Of a stretch of DNA of 32,718 nucleotides, positions 15,059-22,565 are shown piece after piece. Both the position numbers and the translations under genes were made by a program. Location of the stretch: NCBI GenBank assembly GCA_045590195.1, contig JAZNQN010000024.1:1-32718 (forward strand), in the 5' to 3' direction. This stretch comes from JAZNQN01 sp045590195 (GTDB taxonomy: Bacteria > Bacillota > Clostridia > UMGS1883 > UMGS1540). The notes below the pieces were generated by a model, which saw nothing but the letters and a program-made list of their open reading frames with translations, ran no database searches and was not told the DNA's origin. Each line of letters starts with the position of its first letter. The first letter of the stretch is position 1.

Positions 15059-16762
15059 ATGGATTCGTTAGACCTTTTTCTAAATCCATTGGTTAAACCA
15101 TTAATGCACCCCAACAGCATTAGGGATTTTCTTGAAATTCAATACGAAGAGAGAACCCTTATGCGACCGTACATCGGAGATCAGCTTGATTATTGTATTA
15201 TGAATCAGTATCCCGAAAGGGCGATTGCTGTTAAGTCGCCAACTGGTACGGGCAAAACTTGGACTGTGATTCATAACGTTTTACCATTTGCCAAACGATG
15301 CAACCAATATGTTTTGATTATCACAAACCGAAACCCGCTTAATTTGGTGTACAAAAAGGAAATCGCCGAAATTACAGGAATAAAGAATCATTATACAACC
15401 GAAGGATTGCAAGAAACTCAAGCTTTTGACAATGCTTATATTGTCAATTACCAAGGTTTAGAGGTGTTTCTGGCAAAACACAGACATATCAAGTTTTCGT
15501 ACGTCATATGTGATGAATGTCACTATTTTATAAACGACAGCACTTTTAGTGACTGTACCGGTCCCGTACTTGATATGATTCCAAAAGAGTTTGCATCTGC
15601 GGTTCGAATTTATATCAGCGCTACTATAGAATCAGTTCTCCCTTATATAACCAGAGCGGAGCTATATAATTGCAATATAGATACATACGGAAACACATAT
15701 TGGAAAAATGGAGCTCCTGCACAAACTCGTAATGGACAATCTTTGCTTCCAGTGGTATACAAGATGGATTCAGACTACAGTAAAATCAGTTTAAAGTTTT
15801 TTGAAGACACTAATCTTTTAACCCAACAGCTTCGTGACAAACCAGGTAAAGTTTTGGCTTTCTGTGATACCATAAAAGAATGCACTGAATTTGTATCTTT
15901 GATGGAAGGCGGGCTTGAAATTAATTCTGAATTTCTTAAGAATCATCCGGATGTTTTGGAAAGTCTGGTAAAAAATGAAGGTTTTGCAGAAAAATGTCTT
16001 GCTACAACAAGTGTTTTCTCAAACGGTAACAATATCAAACAAAAAGACGTCCGTGATGTTGTAATTACATTATTAGACCAGACAGAAATTTTACAAATGG
16101 CAGGACGTCGGCGTATTGACCACAACGACCCGAATGACGGATTTACACTATATATAAGAATTCCTAAAATCGGAAAAATCAAGCAAAAGCTTCATTTAGT
16201 CTATGCCTTGCAGGAAAGAATTCAAAAGTGTAAAAAAAACGAAGATTATTTGATGCGTTTGATAAAAGATGGTCATGACAAAGATGCTGAGACTATTCGT
16301 CATGTTTTTTATTATAATTCTTCAAAAAAGAAGTATGAAATTAATTATCTTTGCGAAGACACACTATATGCGCAACAGCATTATCTTGAGTTTCTTTGTG
16401 ATTTGCTTGAAGAAAAGGGTTCAGGGGCATACTGTGAAATTATCGCTAATCTGTTTGATAAGCAGTTTGAAGAAAGTATGCTTTTTCGTTCAACTGCAAG
16501 CAAAACAGAAGAATTGGAAGCCTTTGTTAAAGGCTACGGTTTTCCACTTACCCCCAGTGAGTTCAAAGAGTTTTGTGAAGATTTTATGGAGGAAAGATTA
16601 AGGCTGTTTGGCTTGTGCAAGGCTGACAATTTAGGAGCAGGTCGTAAAACACCCGCATCCAGGTCAATAAATAATAGGCTTTCGGAATTGGGAGTAAACC
16701 TGGAAATTGTCAGAGAAGACAATATGTATTACATTAAAGAAAATACGGACGAGGTGATATGA
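15059..16762 (+). CDS. DECH-box superfamily 2 helicase-like protein
   Basis: A 567-aa protein with AAAGGAGG before the ATG. SF2 motifs are in order: SPTGTGKT (60-67), IITNRNP (motif Ia region), DECH (152-155), SAT (187-189), KVLAFCDT (motif IV), ATTSVFSNGNNIK (motif V) and ILQMAGRRRI (motif VI). It should be an ATP-driven nucleic acid translocase. The ~200-residue C-terminal region is helical and unassigned. Its place between the repressor and the second large recombinase suggests a role in element maintenance or replication. A defence role cannot be excluded. Its stop overlaps the start of the following mini-gene. Confidence 0.85.
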   Translation: MDSLDLFLNPLVKPLMHPNSIRDFLEIQYEERTLMRPYIGDQLDYCIMNQYPERAIAVKSPTGTGKTWTVIHNVLPFAKRCNQYVLIITNRNPLNLVYKKEIAEITGIKNHYTTEGLQETQAFDNAYIVNYQGLEVFLAKHRHIKFSYVICDECHYFINDSTFSDCTGPVLDMIPKEFASAVRIYISATIESVLPYITRAELYNCNIDTYGNTYWKNGAPAQTRNGQSLLPVVYKMDSDYSKISLKFFEDTNLLTQQLRDKPGKVLAFCDTIKECTEFVSLMEGGLEINSEFLKNHPDVLESLVKNEGFAEKCLATTSVFSNGNNIKQKDVRDVVITLLDQTEILQMAGRRRIDHNDPNDGFTLYIRIPKIGKIKQKLHLVYALQERIQKCKKNEDYLMRLIKDGHDKDAETIRHVFYYNSSKKKYEINYLCEDTLYAQQHYLEFLCDLLEEKGSGAYCEIIANLFDKQFEESMLFRSTASKTEELEAFVKGYGFPLTPSEFKEFCEDFMEERLRLFGLCKADNLGAGRKTPASRSINNRLSELGVNLEIVREDNMYYIKENTDEVI

Positions 16763-16818
16763 TGAAAAATATAGACCTGATACTTGAAGCAATATATAGT
16801 ATATTGAATTCTAAATAG
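16762..16818 (+). CDS. 18-aa mini-gene overlapping the helicase stop
   Basis: GAGGTG inside the last helicase codons lies five bases before the ATG at 16762, which overlaps the helicase stop. The peptide is MKNIDLILEAIYSILNSK, amphipathic and helical. The tight coupling suggests it is translated, but it may be only a remnant or a spacer peptide. Confidence 0.35.
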   Translation: MKNIDLILEAIYSILNSK

Positions 16819-16857
16819 TACTTATTAACTTTTAAATTCTGAAGGGAGGTGCAGAGC

Positions 16858-18384
16858 ATGGCTGATGTGCTTAAAGCAGTTGCATACGCAAGATTTTCAA
16901 GTGACTTGCAAAGAGAAGAAAGCATAGAGGCACAAGTTCGTGCAATAAAGGAATTTGCAGAGAAAAACGGCTATGCTCTGCAAAAAGTTTATGCAGACCG
17001 TGGTATTAGTGGAACTACAGATAAGCGACCTGAGTTTCAACACATGATAGACGATGCGAAAAACGGTAAATTTGATGTTGTTATTGTGCATAAGTTTGAC
17101 CGTTTTGCCCGTAGCAGATATGATTCTGCAATCTATCGAAAAGAGTTAGACAAGCATAATGTAAAATTGATTTCGGTAGTTGAGAATTTTGGAGATTCCC
17201 CCGAAATGATTATTTTAGAAGGATTATTGGAATCCATGTCAGAGTATTACGTAGTTAATCTTGCGCGTGAAGTACGGAAAGGATTAAAAGAAAACGCTCT
17301 TTCCTGTCGACACACAGGGGGCACACCTTGTCTTGGTTATGATGTAGATAAAAGTACAATGAAGCTTGTTATTAACGAGTGGGAAGCGGAAGCGGTTAAA
17401 CTGATTTTCAAACTATATCTTGAAGGTTATGGTTATACATATATTATAGGTCAGCTTAACAAAAAAGGCTATAAAACGAAAAGGGGAGCATCTTTTGGCA
17501 GGAATAGTTTGTATGAAATCCTTCGAAATGAAAAGTATTCAGGAGTATATGTATATAATCTGTCGGCATCAAAAAATGCAGAGGGTAAATTTAACAGACA
17601 TAAAAGCAAACCTGATGATGAAGTAATACGAATTGAGGGCGGTGTTCCTCAGATAATAACAACCGATGATTTTCAGAAAGTTCAAATGATAATGAAAGCA
17701 AGACAAAGAAAAACCGCTGCGTTTAAGGCAAAGCAAGAATATTTATTGTCGGGTAAAATTGTATGTAACGAGTGTGGTTGTACCTATGCCTGGAATTCGA
17801 GAAAGGCAAATTCAACCCATCCTCTTTATATATCATATCGCTGCACTAAAAGAAATGGTAAAATAAAATGCAAAAATCCTGAAATTAATAGGGATTTGAT
17901 TGAATCGATAGTTCAAAAGAGGTTGGCAGACAAAGTTTTTGACGAAAGGGTGTTACCAGAGGTTATCAGCAAATATAATGAATTTGCTGCTTCAAAAAAT
18001 ACTGAACTAATCTCGTCCATTACCATGATTAAGGATAAAATTGCTGAAACAGAAAAAGGTATTGCAAATATAGTAAATGTAATTATGCAAACGGGTTCTG
18101 TGGCTTTGTCGGATAAACTAAAAGAATTAGAATGTGATAAAGCAAATTTTGAGCAGACATTACATGAAAAAGAGCAAGCATTATCTGAAATGACCGTTGA
18201 TGAAAAAGTGTTGAAACAAGCCTTCAAAAAGGCTAAGAAAATGCTTGAATCAGGAACACTGTCCAACAAAAAAGCAATCATTGACCGCTATGTAAAGCAG
18301 ATTACATTGCACAGAGATAAAATAGTGATAGAGTTTAATGTAACCGATACATACACCATCACAGAAGAAATAGAGCGACAATAG
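16858..18384 (+). CDS. Large serine recombinase (site-specific integrase)
   Basis: A 508-aa protein. The resolvase domain has YARFS with Ser14, then DRGISGTTDKRPEF and HKFDRFARSRYD. The recombinase domain follows (GGTPCLGYDVD... LYEILRNEKYSGVYVYN). A zinc ribbon is visible as CNECGCTYAW...YRCTKR...CKNPE, and then a coiled coil (about 360-450). All domains of a working integrase are present. The ATG at 16858 is preceded by GGGAGG; the upstream GTG at 16849 lies in that ribosome site. It is a different type from the TnpX-like enzyme at the left edge. A perfect hairpin, ACAATAGCT-TTTG-AGCTATTGT, overlaps its stop codon (18378-18399). Confidence 0.93.
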   Translation: MADVLKAVAYARFSSDLQREESIEAQVRAIKEFAEKNGYALQKVYADRGISGTTDKRPEFQHMIDDAKNGKFDVVIVHKFDRFARSRYDSAIYRKELDKHNVKLISVVENFGDSPEMIILEGLLESMSEYYVVNLAREVRKGLKENALSCRHTGGTPCLGYDVDKSTMKLVINEWEAEAVKLIFKLYLEGYGYTYIIGQLNKKGYKTKRGASFGRNSLYEILRNEKYSGVYVYNLSASKNAEGKFNRHKSKPDDEVIRIEGGVPQIITTDDFQKVQMIMKARQRKTAAFKAKQEYLLSGKIVCNECGCTYAWNSRKANSTHPLYISYRCTKRNGKIKCKNPEINRDLIESIVQKRLADKVFDERVLPEVISKYNEFAASKNTELISSITMIKDKIAETEKGIANIVNVIMQTGSVALSDKLKELECDKANFEQTLHEKEQALSEMTVDEKVLKQAFKKAKKMLESGTLSNKKAIIDRYVKQITLHRDKIVIEFNVTDTYTITEEIERQ

Positions 18385-18456
18385 CTTTTGAGCTATTGTA
18401 GCAAAAACATAATAAAGATTGTGAATATATAGTAATAAATTTTTTTAAAAATAGTA

Positions 18457-18522
18457 TTGACATACGTGTTAATACGTGTTAATATATAATTATAATACGG
18501 AAGTGGCATACAACGTATTATA
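18457..18522 (+). promoter_or_regulatory. hicA promoter with operator repeats
   Basis: TTGACA (18457-18462), a 17-base spacer and TAATAT (18480-18485). The spacer and -10 hold a tandem repeat, TACGTGTTAA, at 18463-18472 and 18473-18482. Further on is the inverted repeat TATAATACG (18491-18499)/CGTATTATA (18514-18522). These are good candidates for HicB binding sites. Confidence 0.72.
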
Positions 18523-18549
18523 ATATTTTAGGAAAGGAAAGTGTTGCCT

Positions 18550-18738
18550 ATGCCAATGAAACCCCGGGAAATGATAAAGCTATTGCAAGATAACGGCTTT
18601 ATTGAAGTATCGCAAAATGGTTCTCATAAAAAGATGTTCAGGGAAAAAACTAACACTACAATTATTGTGCCGATACATAGCAAAGAACTTAAAAAGGGAA
18701 CTGAAAAAGCAATATTAAAGCAAGCGGGATTAAATTAA
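18550..18738 (+). CDS. hicA: HicA toxin, mRNA interferase
   Basis: A 62-aa double-stranded RNA-binding-fold toxin that cleaves mRNA. It has the family layout MKPREMIKLLQDNGF, NGSHKKMF with the catalytic His at residue 26, then IIVPIHSKELKKGTEKAILKQAGL. The ATG at 18550 is preceded by GGAAAGGAAA; the open frame extends two codons further upstream without a better site. Its antitoxin gene follows, but 202 bases away rather than almost touching as usual. Confidence 0.9.
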   Translation: MPMKPREMIKLLQDNGFIEVSQNGSHKKMFREKTNTTIIVPIHSKELKKGTEKAILKQAGLN

Positions 18739-18777
18739 AAATTGAATTAGAATTAAGAAGGATTTAGAGAACAAATG

Positions 18778-18828
18778 GTTTTAGGAGCGGTTTGTGATAA
18801 TTCGTTTGCAAACCGCATAACCTAAAAC
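18778..18828. repeat. 51-bp nested palindrome between hicA and hicB
   Basis: GTTTTAGG (18778-18785) pairs with CCTAAAAC (18821-18828), and inside it GCGGTTTG (18787-18794) with CAAACCGC (18809-18816). It could be a transcription attenuator, an inserted miniature element or an integration scar. It explains part of the unusual gap between toxin and antitoxin genes. Confidence 0.6.
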
Positions 18829-18940
18829 ATATTAGATATATATGTTTATTTGTTGTGCAATTTTTTAGATTGTTTTTAATGAATTGCTTTACACTTAGAC
18901 CAAATATGTATGAAATAAAATAAGATTGGAGAGGTGAAAA

Positions 18941-19339
18941 ATGAATAGAACTTATTATTATCCTGCAATATTTACTAAAGAAGATGTTGGTTTTTCTGTT
19001 AGTTTTCCTGACCTTCCGGGTTGTTTTACCCAGGGAGATACCATTGAAGAAGCTTATAAAATGACTACTTCTGCAATTGGATTATATGCACAAAACGAGG
19101 ACGGCAATTTTGTTTTTCCACAGGCTAGTGCGCCAAATGATATCACATTGGAAGAAGATGAGTTTTTAGTACTTGTTGAATTTAATCTTATTGAGTACTT
19201 AAAAAACACAAGTGATAAAGCAGTTAAGAAAACGTTAACTATCCCATCATGGCTTAATAATTTGGCAGAACAAAACAATGTGAATTTTTCTAATGTATTA
19301 CAAAATGCGCTTAAAGAATATTTGAATGTAAATAGCTAA
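18941..19339 (+). CDS. hicB: HicB antitoxin with ribbon-helix-helix domain
   Basis: A 132-aa protein. Residues 1-60 have the HicB partial RNase H fold (YYYPAIFTKEDVGFSVSFPDLPGCFTQGD with EEAYKM). The C-terminal 45 residues (KKTLTIPSWLNNLAEQNNVNFSNVLQNALKEYL) form a ribbon-helix-helix DNA-binding domain. It neutralises HicA and represses the operon, probably at the repeats near 18463-18522. TTGGAGAGGTG precedes the ATG. Given the gap it may have its own promoter upstream of 18930, which would allow antitoxin to be made independently. Confidence 0.9.
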   Translation: MNRTYYYPAIFTKEDVGFSVSFPDLPGCFTQGDTIEEAYKMTTSAIGLYAQNEDGNFVFPQASAPNDITLEEDEFLVLVEFNLIEYLKNTSDKAVKKTLTIPSWLNNLAEQNNVNFSNVLQNALKEYLNVNS

Positions 19340-19352
19340 TGTAATAATGCCA

Positions 19353-19390
19353 AGACAGGCACTCCGCTTTTATTTGGGGTGTCTGTTTTT
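19353..19390 (+). terminator. Terminator of hicB
   Basis: AGACAGGCAC...GTGTCTGT with one G-U pair, followed by TTTTTG, starting 13 bases after the hicB stop. Confidence 0.75.
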
Positions 19391-19410
19391 GTGTAATAAA
19401 ATACCATACA

Positions 19411-19447
19411 AAAGAAAAAAGTACAGTAAAAAAGTCACTGTACTTTT
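19411..19447 (-). terminator. Terminator of the tRNA-Ser(GCT) transcript
   Basis: AAAAGTACAGT (19417-19427) and ACTGTACTTTT (19437-19447) are perfect arms. On the minus strand a run TTTTTTCTTTTG follows. It lies 25-60 bases beyond the tRNA 3' end. Confidence 0.75.
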
Positions 19448-19471
19448 GTTTCGTATGATTGTGCATACGAA

Positions 19472-19563
19472 TGGCGGAGAAGGAGAGATTCGAACTCTCG
19501 CACCAGTTTCCCAGCCTACTCCCTTAGCAGGGGAGCCCCTTCGACCTACTTGGGTACTTCTCC
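19472..19563 (-). tRNA. tRNA-Ser(GCT)
   Basis: A 92-nt class II tRNA with a long variable arm. It starts GGAGAAG and ends CTTCTCCGCCA with CCA encoded. The anticodon loop CTGCTAA, between stems CTCCC and GGGAG, gives anticodon GCT, reading AGC/AGU serine codons. The T-loop GTTCGAATC is intact. It marks the border between accessory DNA and conserved chromosome, and the first 14 plus-strand bases recur at 5175. Confidence 0.95.
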
Positions 19564-19650
19564 AAAAAGTTATTAAATTAAATCCGAGCTGACAATGCGA
19601 TAACTTCAGCCCTCTCAGGGCTTAAATCCCTTTTAGGCTGAAAATTAAGT

Positions 19651-19737
19651 TGGCGGAGAAGGTGGGATTCGAACCCACGGCTCTTTCGAGTCACTGGTTT
19701 TCAAGACCAGCTCCTTAAACCGCTCGGACACCTCTCC
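19651..19737 (-). tRNA. tRNA-Ser(TGA)
   Basis: An 87-nt class II tRNA with acceptor arms GGAGAGG and CTTCTCC and encoded CCA. The anticodon loop CTTGAAA lies between CTGGT and ACCAG, giving TGA. The T-loop GTTCGAATC is present. It is followed after ~87 bases by tRNA-Ser(GCT), probably on the same transcript; a GCCCT/AGGGC hairpin lies between. Confidence 0.95.
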
Positions 19738-19753
19738 GCATCGCAACAAACTG

Positions 19754-19782
19754 ATTTTAGCACAAAACAGCGCACTTGTCAA
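19754..19782 (-). promoter_or_regulatory. Promoter of the two serine tRNAs
   Basis: On the minus strand, a perfect TTGACA (19777-19782), a 17-base spacer and TAAAAT (19754-19759), about 17 bases before the tRNA-Ser(TGA) gene. Confidence 0.85.
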
Positions 19783-19793
19783 GTGTTTTATGC

Positions 19794-19832
19794 TTTTTTT
19801 GCCAAAGCTTACAAAAAGTAAGCTCTGGCAAA
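19794..19832 (-). terminator. Terminator of tRNA-Leu
   Basis: On the minus strand, TTTGCCAGAGCTTAC and GTAAGCTTTGGC form a hairpin followed by AAAAAAAGC on that strand. The T-run is absent, so it is less typical, but the symmetric stem sits immediately after the tRNA 3' end and before the next promoter. Confidence 0.45.
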
Positions 19833-19833
19833 G

Positions 19834-19920
19834 TGGTACCGGTGGTCGGGGTCGAACCGACACGGTATCGCTACCACCGGATTTTGAGTCCGGCACGTCT
19901 GCCAATTCCATCACACCGGC
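19834..19920 (-). tRNA. tRNA-Leu(CAA)
   Basis: An 87-nt class II tRNA starting GCCGGTG and ending CACCGGTACCA with CCA encoded. The anticodon loop CTCAAAA lies between CCGGA and TCCGG, giving CAA, which reads UUG. The D-arm (GGCAGACG) and T-loop (GTTCGACCC) are normal. Confidence 0.95.
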
Positions 19921-19935
19921 ATGTGAACGAAGTAT

Positions 19936-19964
19936 ATTTTAACATAATTTTCTTCAAAAATCAA
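19936..19964 (-). promoter_or_regulatory. Promoter of tRNA-Leu
   Basis: On the minus strand, TTGATT (19959-19964), a 17-base spacer and TAAAAT (19936-19941), 16 bases ahead of the tRNA. Confidence 0.75.
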
Positions 19965-19989
19965 GTGTTATTTTCAAAAAAATTATTTT

Positions 19990-20259
19990 TCAGAAAAATA
20001 AATTAAATGCCGCAAGAAAAATTGGCGACGCGAGGCCTAAAAAAGCACACAAAACCCCCGTTACGGCATTTAATGCAATTTGAAAACCCAAGGAAGAGCA
20101 GAATGTGTTTACAAATAAAATTGCTGCGCAGCCCATGGCGCAGTTTAATATAAGCTTTAACAAAAATTTAAAAGGTTTTTGAAAAAGCTTTATTAAAACT
20201 ATTGCCAAAAACAAAACGGCCGAATACATAAAAACCAAAAAAGCACTGCTGTTCCACAT
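19990..20259 (-). CDS. bofA: BofA-like membrane protein (pro-sigma-K processing inhibitor family)
   Basis: An 89-aa membrane protein. It has an N-terminal helix, then the segment FQKPFKFLLKLILNCAMG and the family's C-terminal pattern LGFQIALNAVTGVLCAFLGLASPIFLAAF (compare 'xINPLTALIVGFLGIPGL' of BofA). In Bacillus, BofA holds the SpoIVFB protease inactive in the forespore outer membrane. The start at 20259 follows GGGAGGCG; the longer frame from 20337 lacks a site. The ribosome site can pair with CGCCTC about 25 bases upstream, which might limit translation. It lies 43 bases after the DMT transporter gene. Confidence 0.78.
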   Translation of the reverse strand: MWNSSAFLVFMYSAVLFLAIVLIKLFQKPFKFLLKLILNCAMGCAAILFVNTFCSSLGFQIALNAVTGVLCAFLGLASPIFLAAFNLFF

Positions 20260-20302
20260 AAAAACGCCTCCCGTATAATTTATGCCGGAGAGGCGGAGTT
20301 TA

Positions 20303-20734
20303 TCACATTTTAAGCTTAAACAGAATAACCCCGGCAATCATCAGGGCAACGCCTAAATAATTTGTGAAATGGAAAGTAATTTTTTCTGCGCCGAAAAGGC
20401 CGAAAAAGTCGATTGCGGCGGCAGTAACAAGCTGTGAAATCAAAATAATTGAAATTGCAACCGTTGGCGATAAATCTTTTATGGAAAGCATAACCATTAT
20501 GGTAATTAAAACGCCAATTGCGCCGCCCAAAAGATTAACCTTGGGAGATGAGGCAATTTCTTTAAAAGAGCCGTTTCCAAAGAAAAGCATAACAATAAAC
20601 GAAATAAGAAAAGCCGTTCCCTGAACAAAAGTGTTCGATTCAAAAAGGCCTATTTTTTTGGAAAGGGCAGTGTTTAAAACCCCCTGAAAACTCATTGCCG
20701 CACCTGCTATAATGCTGAAAATAGTACCAATCAT
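20303..20734 (-). CDS. DMT-family transporter, YdcZ/DUF606 type
   Basis: A 143-aa, five-helix membrane protein. The motifs MIGTIFSIIAGAAMSFQGVLN and TALSKKIG at the N-terminus, and FGAEKITFHFTNYLGVALMIAGVIL at the C-terminus, are typical of the DUF606 (YdcZ) half-size DMT transporters. The family often occurs as paired genes; here only one is present. The ATG at 20734 is preceded by AGAGGAGG, and CTGC/GCAG arms flank the upstream part. It lies downstream of the rpsT terminator and may be expressed by readthrough. The substrate is unknown. Confidence 0.85.
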   Translation of the reverse strand: MIGTIFSIIAGAAMSFQGVLNTALSKKIGLFESNTFVQGTAFLISFIVMLFFGNGSFKEIASSPKVNLLGGAIGVLITIMVMLSIKDLSPTVAISIILISQLVTAAAIDFFGLFGAEKITFHFTNYLGVALMIAGVILFKLKM

Positions 20735-20780
20735 AAAAAAACCTCCTCTGCTATTATTTGCAGAAAAGGAATTTATATAC

Positions 20781-20809
20781 AAAAAAACCTGCCCGAATGA
20801 GCAGGTTTT
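20781..20809 (-). terminator. rpsT terminator
   Basis: On the minus strand, AACCTGC-TCATTCGG-GCAGGTT followed by TTTTT, starting 14 bases after the rpsT stop. Confidence 0.88.
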
Positions 20810-20822
20810 CGTGTTTAAGTAA

Positions 20823-21086
20823 TTACGCAAGAGTGTTAAGTTTTTTAGCAAGCTGGCTTTTCTTTCTGGAAGCTGTGTTCTTTGCTAAAACACCTTTGGC
20901 AACAGCCTGATCTATTTTCTTAACTGCAAAACGGAAATTATCTTTAGCTACTGCGCCATCTTTAGCTTCAACAGCGGCATCAAATCTCTTAATAGCAGTT
21001 TTGAGAGCTGATTTAACCATCTGATTTCTAAGAGTTTTCTTTTCGATAACTTTAACTCTTTTCTTAGCGGATTTAATATTTGGCAT
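20823..21086 (-). CDS. rpsT: Ribosomal protein S20
   Basis: An 87-aa basic protein with the S20 signature MPNIKSAKKRVKVIEKK...RNQMVKSALKTAIKRF and the C-terminal KGVLAKNTASRKKSQLAKKL. The length is standard. S20 binds the 5' domain of 16S rRNA in the small subunit. TTGGAGGTG precedes the ATG. It forms a single-gene unit with its own promoter and terminator. Confidence 0.97.
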   Translation of the reverse strand: MPNIKSAKKRVKVIEKKTLRNQMVKSALKTAIKRFDAAVEAKDGAVAKDNFRFAVKKIDQAVAKGVLAKNTASRKKSQLAKKLNTLA

Positions 21087-21122
21087 TTATTTCACCTCCA
21101 ACACACATAATGACTAAAGAGT

Positions 21123-21151
21123 ATTCTAACACATATTTTGCTTAATTGCAA
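21123..21151 (-). promoter_or_regulatory. rpsT promoter
   Basis: On the minus strand, TTGCAA (21146-21151), a 17-base spacer and TAGAAT (21123-21128). Confidence 0.78.
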
Positions 21152-21179
21152 GCATTTTTTTCAAAAAAACCAAATTTTT

Positions 21180-22274
21180 TTAAATATTGCCATCGAGCTT
21201 GCCGTCTTTTTTATAGTCGAGATACAAAAGGCGGATAGAGGCAACTATTGGTACGCCAACTATCATTCCCACAGGGCCGAAAAAGCCGCCAAAGAATGTT
21301 ACGGCGAAAATTACCCACAAGGGGCTTATGCCAACGCTTCCGCCAACCAGGCGCGGCTGAATAAAGTTTGAATCAATCTGCCCTGCAATAATCTGGAAAA
21401 CAAGCGCCCAAAGTGCAGGCAAAGGGCCCATAACAATTGCACACACAACGAATACTATAACCGCAGCCGCAATGGGGCCGAAGAACGGAATCATATTACC
21501 GACTGCAACCAAAACGCCTAAAAGCCACGGGTATGGCGCACCATAAAAATAGAAAAACACCGATGAAACTGCACCAATAATAAGGGCATCCATTAAAAGG
21601 CTTACAAAATATGAGTTAAAAATATCCATAAGCCTTCCTGCATAAGTTGCCAGGGTTTGGTTTTTCTTGTCTTTAAAAATAAAGCCTGCAAGTGTTTTAA
21701 ACAAATCTGAAAGAGAAGCCCTTTCAATAAGAATGTAAGCCGAGAGAATAATTCCAAGCAATACATTTAGCATAGAGTTTGCAATATTTCCCACAACGCC
21801 CACAAAGCGGCCCATCATATCGAAATTCAAATAGCTGTTTACGGTTTCGGCAATTTTGCCAGTAATATTAAGGTTTGAGAAAAGCTCAAAATCTTTTAAA
21901 AACTTTTCAACCGTAGTGTAATACGATGGAACATTCTGAGCAAAATCCTGAATGTTTTTGTAAAGGGCAGGAATTAAAAATTGCAAAATTACGGTTAAAA
22001 TTGCAATTAAAGCCGCATAAACGAATAAAACGCTTAAATTTCTTGCGGTTGAGCCCTTCATTTTTTTAAATTTTGCTCTTAAAAGCCTTTCAAATTTAAT
22101 GGCAGGTTTGTAGGTGAAAAAGGCAATAACTGCGCCAAAAATAAACGGCAGCAGAATACGAAATGCCGATACGATAAAACCCCATATAGAGCCTAAATCG
22201 ATTATTTTCCACGCCACTATGAGGCAAAGTCCCAGAAGAAACGTTTTAATATAGCTGCTTTGAATGTTTTTCAT
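21180..22274 (-). CDS. AI-2E family transporter
   Basis: A 364-aa integral membrane protein with about seven to eight helices. The family pattern is present: an N-terminal pair of helices with LLPFIFGAVIAFFTYKP, a long central soluble segment (about 110-165), then ILSAYILIE and VGNMIPFFGPIAAAVIV. The conserved QIDSNFIQPRLVGGSVGISPLWVIFAV leads into FGPVGMIVGVPIVA. Members include TqsA and sodium-proton antiporters; the substrate cannot be read from sequence. GTGAGG precedes the ATG. Confidence 0.93.
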   Translation of the reverse strand: MKNIQSSYIKTFLLGLCLIVAWKIIDLGSIWGFIVSAFRILLPFIFGAVIAFFTYKPAIKFERLLRAKFKKMKGSTARNLSVLFVYAALIAILTVILQFLIPALYKNIQDFAQNVPSYYTTVEKFLKDFELFSNLNITGKIAETVNSYLNFDMMGRFVGVVGNIANSMLNVLLGIILSAYILIERASLSDLFKTLAGFIFKDKKNQTLATYAGRLMDIFNSYFVSLLMDALIIGAVSSVFFYFYGAPYPWLLGVLVAVGNMIPFFGPIAAAVIVFVVCAIVMGPLPALWALVFQIIAGQIDSNFIQPRLVGGSVGISPLWVIFAVTFFGGFFGPVGMIVGVPIVASIRLLYLDYKKDGKLDGNI

Positions 22275-22306
22275 TTCAAAACCTCACAATTTAATACTTT
22301 ATGGTA

Positions 22307-22335
22307 ATTTTATCATATTAGTCTGAAAACATCAA
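22307..22335 (-). promoter_or_regulatory. Promoter of the AI-2E transporter
   Basis: On the minus strand, TTGATG (22330-22335), a 17-base spacer and TAAAAT (22307-22312). Confidence 0.7.
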
Positions 22336-22342
22336 TAGCAAA

Positions 22343-22423
22343 TTATTTAACTATTGCCAAAACGATAAGTGCCACAAGTGCAACGCCAAAGAAAATAAGA
22401 GTTGTAATAGCATCTTTTTTCAT
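22343..22423 (-). CDS. 26-aa membrane micropeptide
   Basis: A short open frame with a perfect AGGAGG eight bases ahead of its ATG. The peptide MKKDAITTLIFFGVALVALI ends VLAIVK, which gives lysines at both ends and one hydrophobic helix. It has its own strong promoter and a structured leader, so it is probably a true gene. No family is recognised; small single-helix proteins of this kind often bind or regulate larger membrane proteins. Confidence 0.65.
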   Translation of the reverse strand: MKKDAITTLIFFGVALVALIVLAIVK

Positions 22424-22442
22424 AAAAAAAACCTCCTGAAAA

Positions 22443-22557
22443 CAAAAATAGGGCAGAAAGCGATATAGTCGCTTTCCACCCAAAAAGCCAATTCTTGAAA
22501 ACGGGTTACCCCGTCCAACCGTAGTTATATTTTACATAAAAGAAAGGCTTTTGTCAA
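22443..22557 (-). promoter_or_regulatory. Promoter and two-hairpin leader of the micropeptide gene
   Basis: On the minus strand, TTGACA (22552-22557), a 17-base spacer and TAAAAT (22529-22534). The leader then forms ACGGG-GTAA-CCCGT (22501-22514) and a long stem GGGTGGAAAGCGA/TCGCTTTCTGCCC (22451-22481). A T-rich TATTTTTG tract follows just before the AGGAGG. The second hairpin looks like a terminator or attenuator. No known riboswitch class could be matched. Confidence 0.6.
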
Positions 22558-22565
22558 GAAAAATT

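Noticed and set aside
19347..20006. Open frames across the tRNA cluster
   Set aside because: They run through well-formed tRNA genes and their terminators.
22443..22530. Known riboswitch (PreQ1, fluoride, guanidine, c-di-GMP types)
   Set aside because: Conserved core sequences of these classes are not present; only two hairpins are supported.
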